Shown piece after piece: positions 1 through 10,700 of a stretch of DNA of 36,255 bases. The notes beneath the pieces were generated by a model. That model ran no database searches and had not been told where the DNA came from. It saw only the letters and a program-made list of their open reading frames with translations. How positions within the stretch are numbered: position 1 is the first letter of the stretch; each line of letters starts with the position of its first letter. Source of the DNA: Vitrella brassicaformis (lineage: Eukaryota > Sar > Vitrellaceae). The position numbers and the translations under genes were made by a program. Location of the stretch: assembly GCA_001179505.1 (NCBI GenBank), contig CDMY01000256.1, forward strand, positions 1 to 36,255. Direction: 5' to 3'.

Positions 1-524
1 TGCGAGGCGAGAGTGGGCAGAACATGTTGAGCGGCACACAGGTGGTGCAGCCGGCTGATGTGGACTGTGGATCGCTCGACTGCAAGCTTGGCACTTGCCG
101 GAAGGATTTGTCCCTGTTGTGGGGCTGGGAGCGGTCTAGCTCTTGTCAATCGCATGGGCCGTGCTTCCCTGAGGGTCGTGAATTCCCTCTGCACTGTTTC
201 GAGCCGTGCTTCAAGGAGGAGCTGGAGGGTCTCCGCGAGGCGTCGCAGAATGGCACTGGATCCGAAGGTGACGACAGAACGAGTAAGAGGGCGGCCGTGT
301 ATTATGGTTGTTTCCTTCTTTCTGCTGCAGAAATCTTTGGTATCGAAGTGTACGATCTGTGTGCCCCTCGTCCTGAAGATGTCACTATTCCGTCGGCTGC
401 GACTCGCAAAGAAAAGATAGCAGGTGGCACAATTCCAAAAGACAATCGCAGGAAGCCGCGTAAATTTGGCTTATCGAAGTTCATGTGTTGGGTGACGAGT
501 GGTTTCAAGTCTGGTGGGTGTTGA
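1..524 (+). CDS. 3' end of an unrecognised cysteine-containing protein (partial at left edge)
   Basis: The reading frame is open from the left edge (codon phase starting at base 3) to a TGA at 522-524. A convincing intron lies at 283-330: donor GTAAGA, then a pyrimidine-rich TTTCCTTCTTTCTGCTGCAG acceptor. It is 48 nt and keeps the frame, so the exons would be up to 282 and 331-524. The peptide carries about a dozen cysteines in its first half and a basic segment (DNRRKPRK) near the C-terminus. A second frame (58-420) is also open across the intron, so the frame choice rests only on the longer downstream reading. I do not recognise the family. An ATG at 24 is in frame, but nothing shows that it is a start rather than an internal methionine. 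It might be a noncoding 3' region. Confidence 0.35.
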   Translation, partial: RGESGQNMLSGTQVVQPADVDCGSLDCKLGTCRKDLSLLWGWERSSSCQSHGPCFPEGREFPLHCFEPCFKEELEGLREASQNGTGSEGDDRTSKRAAVYYGCFLLSAAEIFGIEVYDLCAPRPEDVTIPSAATRKEKIAGGTIPKDNRRKPRKFGLSKFMCWVTSGFKSGGC

Positions 525-1455
525 TAGACGGAATATCAGTAGCCAACTCGCCTCTTGCATGAGTCTGTCGTTGGTTTAGTTTTGATTCATTGCGTGTCTT
601 GTCTGTCTCTCTCAGAGAGGGGGCATCCAATCAGTGTGTCTCCTCTGGAGGGAATACGCCATCCAACCAGCTGCATTATTCATGTCCTTTGCTTTGCCTG
701 TCAGGTGCCCGTTTACCTGTCTGTGGTCCCTGTGCCAGAGAAAGCCAGATGTGCGCCCTGTTTAGCCTTCCATTTTGGTAAGTGGACCTTAGTGCATCGA
801 TGCAGCGAGTTTACTTGACCTTCCCTTTAGACCTGTCAGTATCTGTCGATATCGGTCTGATAGAGTCGAGTCGGTCCCTCAATGTGATGTATGCATTGCA
901 GCGCGTGCATGAATGCATCTAAATCGAGAGGAAAAAAAGACCATCCATCGATTCATCATACTCATCCACACATCCATCCATCCCATCGATCCGCCCACCG
1001 ACCCGACCCCGCCACCCAATCCCAATGCACCAGACCAATCCAACTCATTCGCCCGCATGGACGCACCAGCTCGCCGCATGCACGGCACCAGAAAAACACC
1101 ACTACATACGTACGATAGATAGATAGATAGGTAGATAGACACACACACGTACAGCAGCACGGAGTCAGGCGGGCAGACATTTAGGGATGGGTGGGGGGGC
1201 GTATGGGGGGTCCGATCTCACAATCACTCACTCACTACCAAATATCACGCTCATCACATCACCTCACATAGCATCACATATGTTCTCTGTCTCCCTGTAT
1301 GTATAGATCGCTGTCTGTCCGTCTGCTCATTTTTCACGCAGAGGGAGTGGAGGGTGGGGGCAGGAGGGTAATACGGCTCACTCACTCACTAGGTGCACTC
1401 ACTCTCAGACTCGACCGACTGACTCGATCTACCCGCCAGCACATCAATCAGTCAA
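525..1455. other. Intergenic region with simple repeats, no gene seen
   Basis: This region lies between two genes whose 3' ends face each other. From about 930 it is dominated by CATC/CCAT, GATAGATAGATA (1112-1135), CACACACA and TCACTCACTCAC tracts. Short open frames on both strands here have microsatellite composition and no recognisable motif. The part from 525 to 870 is more complex, but I found no exon in it. Confidence 0.6.
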
Positions 1456-2746
1456 TCATATGAACGTGGGTTGGCCGTGGCCATTGGTGCGGGCGTATCG
1501 CTTCGGGTCGGCCGCGGGCACGCGACCGATCATCACGGCCACCTCTGACACACACGACGACAAAGTGCATATCCGCTGTGAGTGTGTGGCGGTGTGTCGG
1601 TGTACTCACTCTGCTCACCGAGAACATGGCCGTGTTCCTGTGCGATTCGTATGGCGTCGATGACCTCGGTCGAGTTGGAACCCCGACGGAGACCGGTCAG
1701 CCGACGCTCGTCCAACGCATACAGCTTGATCTCATACCTACAATCACACCAACACACCCAGCCACACCACCCACACTTTCAGGAGCACACTCTCCTCCTG
1801 ACGAGAGTGTGTGTATGTGTGTTCTCACCTGTGGACGCCATGAGGTGGGCATGGTCCGCCTGACAGACAGATGAGTGTCACACACCAGGACAAAGACAGA
1901 AAGGGGGCAGATGGTGCTTGCGCATGCCGTTCATTCCCCGTCGTCTGTTTCTCACCGTAGCCGTATGCATCCTTCCCGAACTTAAAAAAGTCGTTGGTGC
2001 CTTGATCGAAAGGCTCATCTCCCACCATGCTCGCATCGCCCTCAGGCCTGATCACACAGCACACACACAACGAGCCATTTACCTCTCCCCGCTTCTCTGC
2101 CTGCCTGCCTGCCTGCCTGGCTGTGTGTGTGTGTGTGACTGACCTGATGGGGGGTATTCTCTCTAGTGTTGGCGGTATGTTCCAGACCAGCCAGTGGTAA
2201 AATAGGTGGTTGCCCGACTGACCCTCGCCCCACGGGGCATCCAAATCCTGCACATCCATCCATCCATCCATCGCACACACGACATCTGTGTGCGGCTGCG
2301 ATTGATCTGTGACTTTGGTGTGGTCGTTATGTTACCCTCATAATGAGGACAAGTGATTCGGTGCCTGATGATACACAAACAGACAGTGCGGCCTCAGATC
2401 TGTCTGTCTGCGGCCTCTCTACCGTCGGGGTACTGGAACCAATGCAGCGGCAGCGTCTGGTTGAGGCCGTAGCATGTGTATCTGTCGGGAATTCGGCCCT
2501 CGCTGATGAAGGCCGGGCTCTTGACCACCATGTACCTGAGCGAACACAACGGACACACAGCCAAAGCAGGCTTCTTCCCATTGGATCTCGACCCGCTCGC
2601 TCCTCCCCCGCTCAGCTCAGCTGGTGCGTGTGGTGATCTTCTTTCTTCATCTCCTCTCACCCCGCGTCAGCTGGCAGCGCGAGAGCCAGCGCGATAGCTG
2701 TGTAGACTACATGGTGTGTGGTGCTTTTCCTGTTTTCCCTGTTCAT
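1456..2746 (-). CDS. Secreted phosphatidylethanolamine-binding protein, bacterial YbhB/YbcL type
   Basis: Eight exons on the minus strand: 2746-2661, 2535-2423, 2364-2336, 2247-2144, 2047-1956, 1859-1829, 1737-1619, 1544-1456 (663 nt, 220 residues). All introns are GT-AG and phases agree at each junction. The first exon gives an N-terminal signal peptide or anchor (hydrophobic run VVYTAIALALALPADA). The PEBP core follows: KSPAF near 34-38, RYTCYGLN, ESLVLIMRDLDAP ending at 81, HW at 94-95 and GGPCPPHGVHRY at 142-153, then the C-terminal GHVLEVAVMIG strand. These are the ligand-pocket Asp, His and CPPxGxHRY signatures of the YbhB/YbcL subfamily. The family binds anionic phospholipid head groups or regulates kinases, but the ligand here is unknown. 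An insertion (GTNDFFKFGKDAYGYG) precedes the CPP motif. The gene is head to head with the repeat-protein gene, 143 bp away. Confidence 0.88.
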
Positions 2747-2889
2747 CCCTGCATCAGCCGCACCCTCACAAACGAAAAAACTAACTAGAAAGAGGGACTC
2801 TCTCTCCAAGCTCGCAGTGCGTTTGTGGAGATCTGCCAAAGGTTGATTTGCAGTGAGGGAAGGGAGGAAACAGACAAGAGGTGACACGC
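2747..2889. promoter_or_regulatory. Divergent intergenic promoter region
   Basis: A 143-bp gap separates the start codons of the PEBP gene (minus) and the helical-repeat gene (plus), so both 5' UTRs and core promoters must lie here or within the first exons. It contains short A-rich stretches (AACGAAAAAACTAACTAGAAAG) but no clear TATA box. The role is inferred only from gene orientation. Confidence 0.4.
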
Positions 2890-5800
2890 ATGGAAGCCGT
2901 CACGAGACTGCGCCCTCCCGCGCCCTCGTCATGTTCCCTGCCCCCTGTATGCCATCGTCGTTTCGGCTTCATGGCCACCAAGCGTGCGAAGCGGCAGCAG
3001 AGCGGCCTGGACCTCCCCAATCATCCCAACGTCATGACGCCAGAGCAGCTCTCCAATGCTATTCGTGTGGCCTCTCAGCGGCAAGTCACCGACCCGCATC
3101 TATGGGAGGATCTGACGCACCGGGCCCTCTTTCTCTGCAGCACCCTCGAGCCGCGGCATCTCGCATTCATCGCCAATGGCTATGCCCGGCGAGGCCCATC
3201 GATTCCCTCTGACCTGTTCGAACGCATGGCTGGCCGGGCAGTGGAGGTCATCGATCAGTGCAAGCCGCGTGACATCGCCCTGCTTCTGAACGGCTTTGCC
3301 AGGCTGCAACTGTGCCACCTGGGGCTCTTGAAGGCGGCGAGTGAGTCCGTGCGGACCAGGGGCGACTTATCGCAGTGGTCGGAGCAGCACCTGGCGCTGG
3401 TTGTCAACGCGTATGCTCGGTGTCAGTGCCGTGATCTTGCTCTGATGTCCTTCCTGGGTCGGCATATTGCCACTAGAGCGAGTGAGCTGTCCCCCCAGGG
3501 CGTGGCCAACGTGGCCAATGGGTACTGTCGGCTTGACCTGAGGGACACGGCTCTCTTTCGCTCCCTTGCCAGCCGGGTGGTTGCCATCGCACAACGCATG
3601 ATCAGCCAGCTGCCGTCGACAGCCACTCAGCGCGACCCCTCGGCCGACTCGGCATCGGTGTTCTCCGCGCAGCACATTGCCAATGTGCTTCATGCCTTTG
3701 CCCAGCTGGACCTCAACGATCCCCTGGTGTTTGACTCACTGTCCCGACTGGTTCCCCACCTGATCGCCACGAAGCAGCTCTCGCGGCCCCTCGAGCTGGC
3801 GGCCACTGCTCACGCCCTGGGGCGGGCAAACGTGACGGACCGGCCATCTGCGGCTGCCCTTTCCAGGGCCGTGGAGGCCCACGCGAGCCGTTTCACCCTG
3901 GCGCAGCTGGCCGCGGCGCTGCATGGCCTGACACGCGTGATGGGCGCGTCCCCGACAGACGTGCGCAAGTGCTGCGACGCCTGCGTGCCGGTCGTCATGC
4001 AGAAGCTGCGCGATAGGGAAAAGGGGAGGGAGGAGGGGGGCGAGGACGGCATGTGGGGCATGGGGGGCTACCCACAGTCGGTGTTCCTCTTGCTGTGTGC
4101 GTACACGCGTCTCGAGCAAGGCGATGCCGGGCTGCTATCTGTCCTCTCGGGGACGCTGGAGCGAATGTTGGAGGACCCCAGTGTGCCCGACCAGCTGGGC
4201 GGAGCGGGGTTGGTCGGATCACTCCATGCTCTTGGTACACACGAAGCACTCGGCAATGTGTCGTCAGTGCGTTTCTGTGTGCTGTTCAGGTCGCGGCGGC
4301 ACCCGGGATTCCGTCACTGACCGGCTGATGGACATCATTGTGTCGCGGGATCCCTCGCGGCTGACAGCCCAGCAAGTGTCCAACCTCTTTCTCACTCTGA
4401 GCAAGCTGCGAGCCGTCGACCGCACCGACCTGCTCGACCAGCTGTGCGTCACCCTCATCAGCAGGGGAGCTCCTGGTGGTGTTGGTGGTGATGATGGTGC
4501 CTCACCGTCGCCGCCCTTCGAGCCTCTTCACCTGGCCAACATCCTCTTGGCCATCACCCAGCTGGCCGGCCCCAAGTGGACGCCCCCCTCATCTGTCTTG
4601 ACCCGACTGACCGACCAGGCGACCGCGGTGCTGTCACATTTCACGCCTCAGCTGCTCGGAACCGTCAGTTATGCGCTTGGTGAGCTCGAGTGTGTGGAGG
4701 CTACATCGTGGTTCGCCGCCATTGCTGAGAGGGCCAACATCCTGCTGGAGGGGCAAGGCGGCGACAAGAGAGGCGGCAAGAGGGGCGGAGGAGTGCCGAT
4801 GCCGTCGGTGCGGGTGCTTGCGGCCATGAGCTCTCTTAGGATGGCGCACGAGGAGACGTACATCACTTTAGTGCACAACGTGGTGCCGCACCAGCTGCCC
4901 GGCCTGACCCTGCCGATACTCTGGCAGCTTACGGCGGCCATCAGCCACGCGATCATTCATCACGGCTCCTTCAAGCCTCTTGCTGACGGCGCTGGGAAGG
5001 TGGTGTTGTCGCCTGCTCTGAAGGCATGCTTCGGCACCGCACTGAAGAGCATCGGCCGCGACCTTCTGGAGCGAAGCCGTGAGCTGAGCCTGGAGAGCTT
5101 CTGGGCTTTTGCGGAGCTGTTTCATCGCGTCGGTGTGGTCCCGCTGACGCCGCCTTTCGACATAGTCGCGCTGCATCCAGAGATCCCGGCTGCTCTCAAG
5201 ACACTGGTGGACTCACACGGGCACCCCAAGCCAACGAGCGACCCTTCGAAGCTCTGGGCGGGCGACCTATACCAGCACCTGACGGAGATCGCTATCAAGT
5301 CTGCTTCGACCGAGACACACGGCCTGGTCGTGGCCAGTGGCGAGAGCGGCCCGGTGACGGAGCCGATGGCGTCTGACATGCTCACAAGCATCCTTAAAGT
5401 CCACCTTTCCGATGATGCGGCGATTCGTGTGGTGTCGTTCTTCATGCGCTACGCCGAGCTCTATCAGTCCGCGCGGCTGGGGTCCAAGGGGCCGGTGGGG
5501 GGCATCCTGGACGAGATCACTGACGCCCTCGTGCCCCGGCTAGAGGTGTGTCACGTCAACGACCTGTGTGGCGTCATGAAGGCGGCCAGTGAGGGCGACA
5601 CGCAGGACGCGCGGCTCATCGTCAAGACGGCGCGGACCATCCGAGACCGGCTGGGTGCAGAGGGAGAGGGAGCGTCAGAAGTGAGTGCGGGGTCGCTGGC
5701 CGACCTGCTGGAGAGCCTCGACAAGGTGCGGCCAGTCATGGCCTACATCCGACGGAGAGGCAGAGAGGGCGCCGGGGGGAGGGGGGAGGGGTCGTTGCTG

Positions 5801-6769
5801 GAGGGCCTGGTGGCGGCCGTGGTGGCGTGTGTCGATGTCCAGCTGTCGAGAATCGTCGCGGATCTGCCGATATTGTGCCGCTTGCTGCCCCCTCTCATGG
5901 CCCTCGGCTCGCTGTCCGAGCACGTGTTGATTGCGGCGGCGGAGAGCGTCTCAGCGAGATTGATGGCAAAGGAGCAACCTCCGGCGGAGCTCTCCCGTGC
6001 GGCCTTGACTGTCGGCCAGTGCGTTGTGAAGCACCCCTCCTTCGCAGAGGCGCAGCAATCGGCTACCGAGCAACCCTTCTTTCGCCACCTGTCCACAACT
6101 GCTATGCACGTGTGCTCTTCTAGATGCATTGATGAGGCGGACGTCTCCACGTGCGTGGAGGCAGTGCTGCTCTTCGCCCCCCTGTCTGACGAGTCAGTGC
6201 ACTTGCGGTCAGCGGTATTGCGGCGGGGACTGAAGCGACTTGGTGACGAGGCGACGTCTGACATACGGCTGGGAGACCTCGCGGCATGTTTGGGGGCTGT
6301 GGCGCCCACCCTGTCTCAACTGACCTCTCCCGACCCCGCACAAGCCGAGCATGAGCATGAGTATGAGCGTGTCGATGTGATCCCCTCTGTGTTGGCGATT
6401 CTCACCCGTCTGGGGCAGCAGCATCGACTCCTGAAGGCCAGCGATGCATGCACGGCGGCCTACTGCTGTGTGGCGCTGCTCGACGTGTTGCCGCCCGCTC
6501 CCGAGCCCTTCACAGCGAGTGGCAGTGAGCAGCAAGTGGCGCACGAGCAAGGGAGGGACGTGTCGCGAGTGGAGGGACTGTTGCGGCAGATGCTGGCGGC
6601 CGCCACGTGGAAGAAGGGCGACATGTCGGGCGATGAGAAGGACCTGCTGGTGTTTGTGGCGAGCACTGTGCGGGCTGAGTATGGCCATTTGTATGACCGG
6701 CTGCCGCCCGCCGTGCGTCAGGCGCTGGCTGGTGTCGGCAAGGAGGGGAGAGGGGTCATTCGAGCATGA
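2890..6769 (+). CDS. Large alpha-helical-repeat (octo-/heptatricopeptide-like) protein, probably organellar
   Basis: Two exons, 2890-4234 and 4290-6769, are joined across a 55-nt intron (CTTG|GTACAC ... TGTTCAG|GTCG). They encode 1,274 residues. The ATG at 2890 is chosen because the first ~35 residues are rich in Arg, Ser and Pro with one acidic residue (RLRPPAPSSC, CHRRFGFMATKR), as in a mitochondrial or plastid presequence. From about residue 55 to 570 there are degenerate ~37-residue helical units of the form 'LS.qhLA.v.nAyArl...D..L...L': EQHLALVVNAYARC, SPQGVANVANGYCRL, SAQHIANVLHAFAQL, TAQQVSNLFLTLSKL, EPLHLANILLAITQL. Such arrays occur in OPR/HPR and FAST-kinase-like RNA-binding proteins that act on organelle transcripts, which are expanded in alveolates. 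I see no C-terminal RAP domain. A Gly/Arg/Lys-rich insertion (GGDKRGGKRGGG) falls near residue 610. The RNA-binding role is an inference. Confidence 0.82.
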
Positions 6770-7777
6770 GATTGCGAGGTGGGTGGGCCGATGAGGCAGA
6801 CAAGCAGGATGCAAGTGCCGGAACGTCTGGTGTTAAATGGGCATTCGCCGATGGGTGCTGTCAATGGCGGGGGCTGGCAGCACCGAAGTCCCCTCCTGCA
6901 ACAAAACACCGAGAGGGTGAGCACACGATGGCCAGCTGACCTGACGATATGCTGTCCCTTCTGCATCCATGATCGATCAGGGCGCCGTTGGGTCAAGAGA
7001 GTGATTGATTTGATGGAACGGGTAGGGTGCGGCAGCGGGCGGGCTATATAGTGTGTGCAGATATATAGGCCTCTTCGCTTGGTGCAAAGACACATCCTGG
7101 ACGGATGCATGGATGGATGCGCGTGAATGGAAAAATGTGTGGATTCTGATACGACAAAGGAATGAGATAATGTGGATGCAGTCTCCTATGCATGGAAGCC
7201 GCCACTGACGTGAGTCTGGTTGGAGTTGCCCAGCATAACTTGGAAACGTCGTCGTCAGGTTTCTGGTCTGTTTCCTGTATCGCCTGACCTGTCTGTCGCT
7301 CCCTGGTTCCCTCCCTGGCTCCCTGGTTCCCTCCCTCCCTCTCTTTCTGGCTCCCTCCCTCTCTTTCTGGCCTGCCTATCTATCCACATCGTGATAGTTA
7401 TGTGCAGACAAACAAATACCAGTCAGTCGCTGGCTGGCTAGCTGGCGATTGATATGCATTAACTAACGAAGAGGACACACACACAGACAGACAGACAGAC
7501 TACTCACTCACTCACAGACTATGCGTGTGCTGCATGCAGTTGAAAAGGGTACGTTCGTACGTACCGTTGGTTGAGTCAGTCACTCAGTGAGTCAGTCGGC
7601 TTGATCGATGAAGACAGACAGAAAGCCATTAGGTGTCTTAATTAAGATGGATGAAGGATGAATGAATCGACCCATGCACTAGACACCTCACCTTACAGAC
7701 ATACACACACAGCACGAGTTAGACAGACGAGACGAGACGACGCAACACATCCCATCCATCCATCACCATCAATCAGC
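6770..7777. other. Intergenic region between convergent genes; low-complexity tracts
   Basis: Both neighbours end here, so this should hold two 3' UTRs and little else. A GGGCTATATAG and an ATATATAGG motif at about 7041-7069 look like TATA boxes but face no detectable gene. Pyrimidine-rich CCCTGGTTCCCTCCCTGGCT repeats occupy 7300-7370; GACAGACA, CACTCACT, GTACGTTCGTACGTAC and GAGACGAGACGA tracts follow. No exon was recognised. Confidence 0.6.
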
Positions 7778-10700
7778 TCACCGCATGCAGCCAAAGAACC
7801 CCGCGACCCACTCCCCCGCCCGCTGCGCCTTGTCCACGATCCAGTCGCCCGCATCTTGCACCCTCTCCCTCGCCGTCGCCAGGGCGGCCATCGTCCTCAT
7901 GTTGGCATCCTGGCTTTCGGTCCTGACCTCCATCGCCCCAGGGAAGTCCCGGCTCGTTTGCCACAGCTCCCTCTCTCCTCGGTGGTAGTTGAAGTACCAC
8001 CCCGGCAGCACCACGGCGCCGGGGGGCAGCTGCACGACGGCAGCTGTCCAGGCCTCGAAGTGAAGGAGGGGCACGGCGGGATGCGGTGGGGGTGGGGCGA
8101 AATGGGAGAAGATGGGAGGAGGCGGCAATGGCAATGAGGGGTGGGGGTGCAGGGGGTGGGAGACGACCGGCAGAGGGACAGCAGCATTGTGGCGCACATA
8201 CATGGTGTGGTCGGCAGTATTCAAACCTGACGCACGCACACACACACACACACACACAGACAGACTACATGATTAGCTTGTCGACAGACAGACAGACAGA
8301 CAGATGGATCAAGAGAGGTGCTCATCCCATCCATCCATTGTTTGTTTGTTTATCTATGTATCTATGTATGTATGTCCCGTCCGTCCCCATTACATACAGA
8401 CATACACACATATCTGTCCCACCCACTTCATACCGTGTGTGGCGGTGGGTCCGTGGCTCTCGTGTTGTGAGACGTGCTCGTCTCCCGCCACCGCACCCTT
8501 GATGGTCTCGGCCGCCTGCTGGTGTAGCTGCTGCTGCTGCTGTAGCTGCTGCTGTAGAGCGGCCTCGGCCTCTTGCTCACCCTGGATGCGACGCAACTCC
8601 TATAACAAAGGATTGATTTAGTGGGACATCCACACACACACACACACACACACAACACACACAACAAACACGTGTGTGTTGTGTCGGCGCGGCGCACGTG
8701 TGTTGCTTGTCCGCCCACTCACTCACCCACATTACACGCACCTGCGCTCGTATGGTGTTCCGCTTGAGGCGGTCGAATGAGTTTCTTCGGCGCTTGTGGT
8801 CGTTGGCCAGCCGCAGCTGGTCGGCTTTGGCCCACCGCTCAGCAGCGCGGAAAGCTTCCTGGTTGGTGATGCTGAATGCCTCCAGGGCGGCCTCGGCAGC
8901 AGTGATCTTCTGCTCGGTGATGGCCGCACGGATGGAGTCGAGGCTGCTGTTGGTGGCCAGCCGCTTGAGGTCGTCGAGGCAGGCTCGATACCGGCCGTAG
9001 TCCATGGGCCAAGGGGTGTCGTCCTGCCCCTGCCGCCACTGGCTGTCGGTGCTGCCACTGGTCCAGGGGTGTGTGTGTGAGTATGCGTCGAGATAGAGGT
9101 CGCCGAGGTCGCCGGCGTGCTCCATGATCTCGTTGATCCATGTGAGGGGGCGGATGGGGTCGTATGTCGACATGAAGGTGTCGATGAGTGCACGGGGGAC
9201 CTCGAGAGCGTAGGCCTCCAGCTGGTCGTACAGGCCAATCGAGTGAAAGGGGAACAGCTCCGTCGGGCCGGGCCGCACCAGCTCTGCACACACATTCAAT
9301 TCATGAATTACACACACACAGCACAGCACAGCACAGAGAGAGGAGAGGAGAGGAGAGGCATTGGGTAAAACGGGTCGGGTCGGGTCGGGTCGCGGTGTGT
9401 GTGTGTGTAATTAATGTGGGTATGATTGTCCCTCCCCCCCTCACTCACTGACTGACTCAAGTGGCTCACTCACTCACTCACTCACTCACCAGTTGTGATC
9501 CAGGGCTGGGCGTATCCGTAGCGCAAATTGACCTTTTCGGTGTACTCGTACATCCCCTTGGGCCACCGAGGGCCCGCCGTCCCTTGGTGGTTGACCAGAT
9601 CGTTATCTGCACCAGCCAACCAACCAACACAATCACAATCACAATCACAATCACACCGCGAACATACGGCAGCAGAGGCTTCCTCTCTCTCTCCCTCTCT
9701 CCCTCCCTCCCTCCGTCACTCACCTCTGAGATCTATGACCAGTGGTGGCGTCTTCATGATTTTCTCCTCCTCCCTGGCAGCCGCCTCTCCCCTCTGCTGT
9801 CGCGACTCCTGACGCCGCTTGGCGTCCTGCTGGTCCTTGGCTGATGGCGGCATGGGCTCCTCGTCACACCGGGCCCACGTTCGCTCCCGCCGCTCTTTGT
9901 CGTCGGCCACCTGCTCGTCACGCGACTGCCGAGCCCTCTCATGGGCCGAAATCAGCGAGTCGCGAAGGCGGGGGTCCTCGAGGCAGCCCCACTCAGCCAG
10001 CTCGATGCCTGGAGGGTCGGGTGGGTCGACGCACGCACGCACACAGACAGACAGACAGAATCTCCGTCCATGTGTTTGGGTTTGGTGGGTTTGGTGTGCC
10101 GGTAGGTACCTACCTCTGAGGTCCAGGTTGGTGAGGTGGAGGTTTTGGGATGCCCAGAAGAGGAAGTCCATGAAGCACTCCTCCTTCTTCCGCCCCGTCT
10201 TGACACTAGGACCAGCAGAGTTGTGATTCAGTCGCAGACGCCTGGGCCATAGATACATACATATCGATCACCAACCAACCGGTTACCGAGGAGGGAAGAA
10301 CATAATTAATGGATAGATAGATGGATAGATGTGATGTCTGTCTATGTGGTTGGATGGATGGATGGATGGGTGAGTCATGCAGTGTGTGTGTCTATGATGT
10401 ATGTATGTTATGTGCGTGCGTACGTCCGTACGTACGTCCCGGATGTACTGTCTGCTGGGGTTCTGGTGGAGCCCCGACTGCAGGACTCTGAAGATGTCAT
10501 GGGGCGGGTTGCGGCTGAGGTCCAGGTCACAGATCAGACTACGCCTCAGAAGCTCCTCCAACGATTTCTGAATCAACACCACACGCAACCAGCAATTAAT
10601 TGTATGTATACGTAGGACGTACGCCTCGCGCAGCGCATTCACTTCTGAGCTGGCTGAGTGAGCTGAGGAGACCTGACTGACTCACTGACTGACGTATGCA

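Noticed and set aside
1918-2142. Plus-strand open frames opposite the PEBP exons
   Set aside because: They are antisense shadows of minus-strand exons; the motif-bearing frame and splice sites are on the minus strand.
5743-6309. 188-codon minus-strand frame inside the helical-repeat gene
   Set aside because: Antisense shadow of a GC-rich coding exon; the plus strand holds a continuous protein-like frame there.
7041-7070. TATA-like motifs GGGCTATATAG and ATATATAGG
   Set aside because: They lie between two convergent gene ends and no exon follows within the next kilobase on the plus strand; composition in an AT-richer patch is enough to explain them.
7220-7441. Plus-strand open frame with repeated Pro/Ser/Leu
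   Set aside because: It is the translation of a CCCTGGTTCCCTCC tandem tract, with no start context, splice partner or family motif.
9367-9392. GGGTCGGGTCGGGTCGG run resembling a telomeric repeat
   Set aside because: Only about four units, inside an intron of the USP-LRR gene; not a telomere or an interstitial telomeric array of any length.
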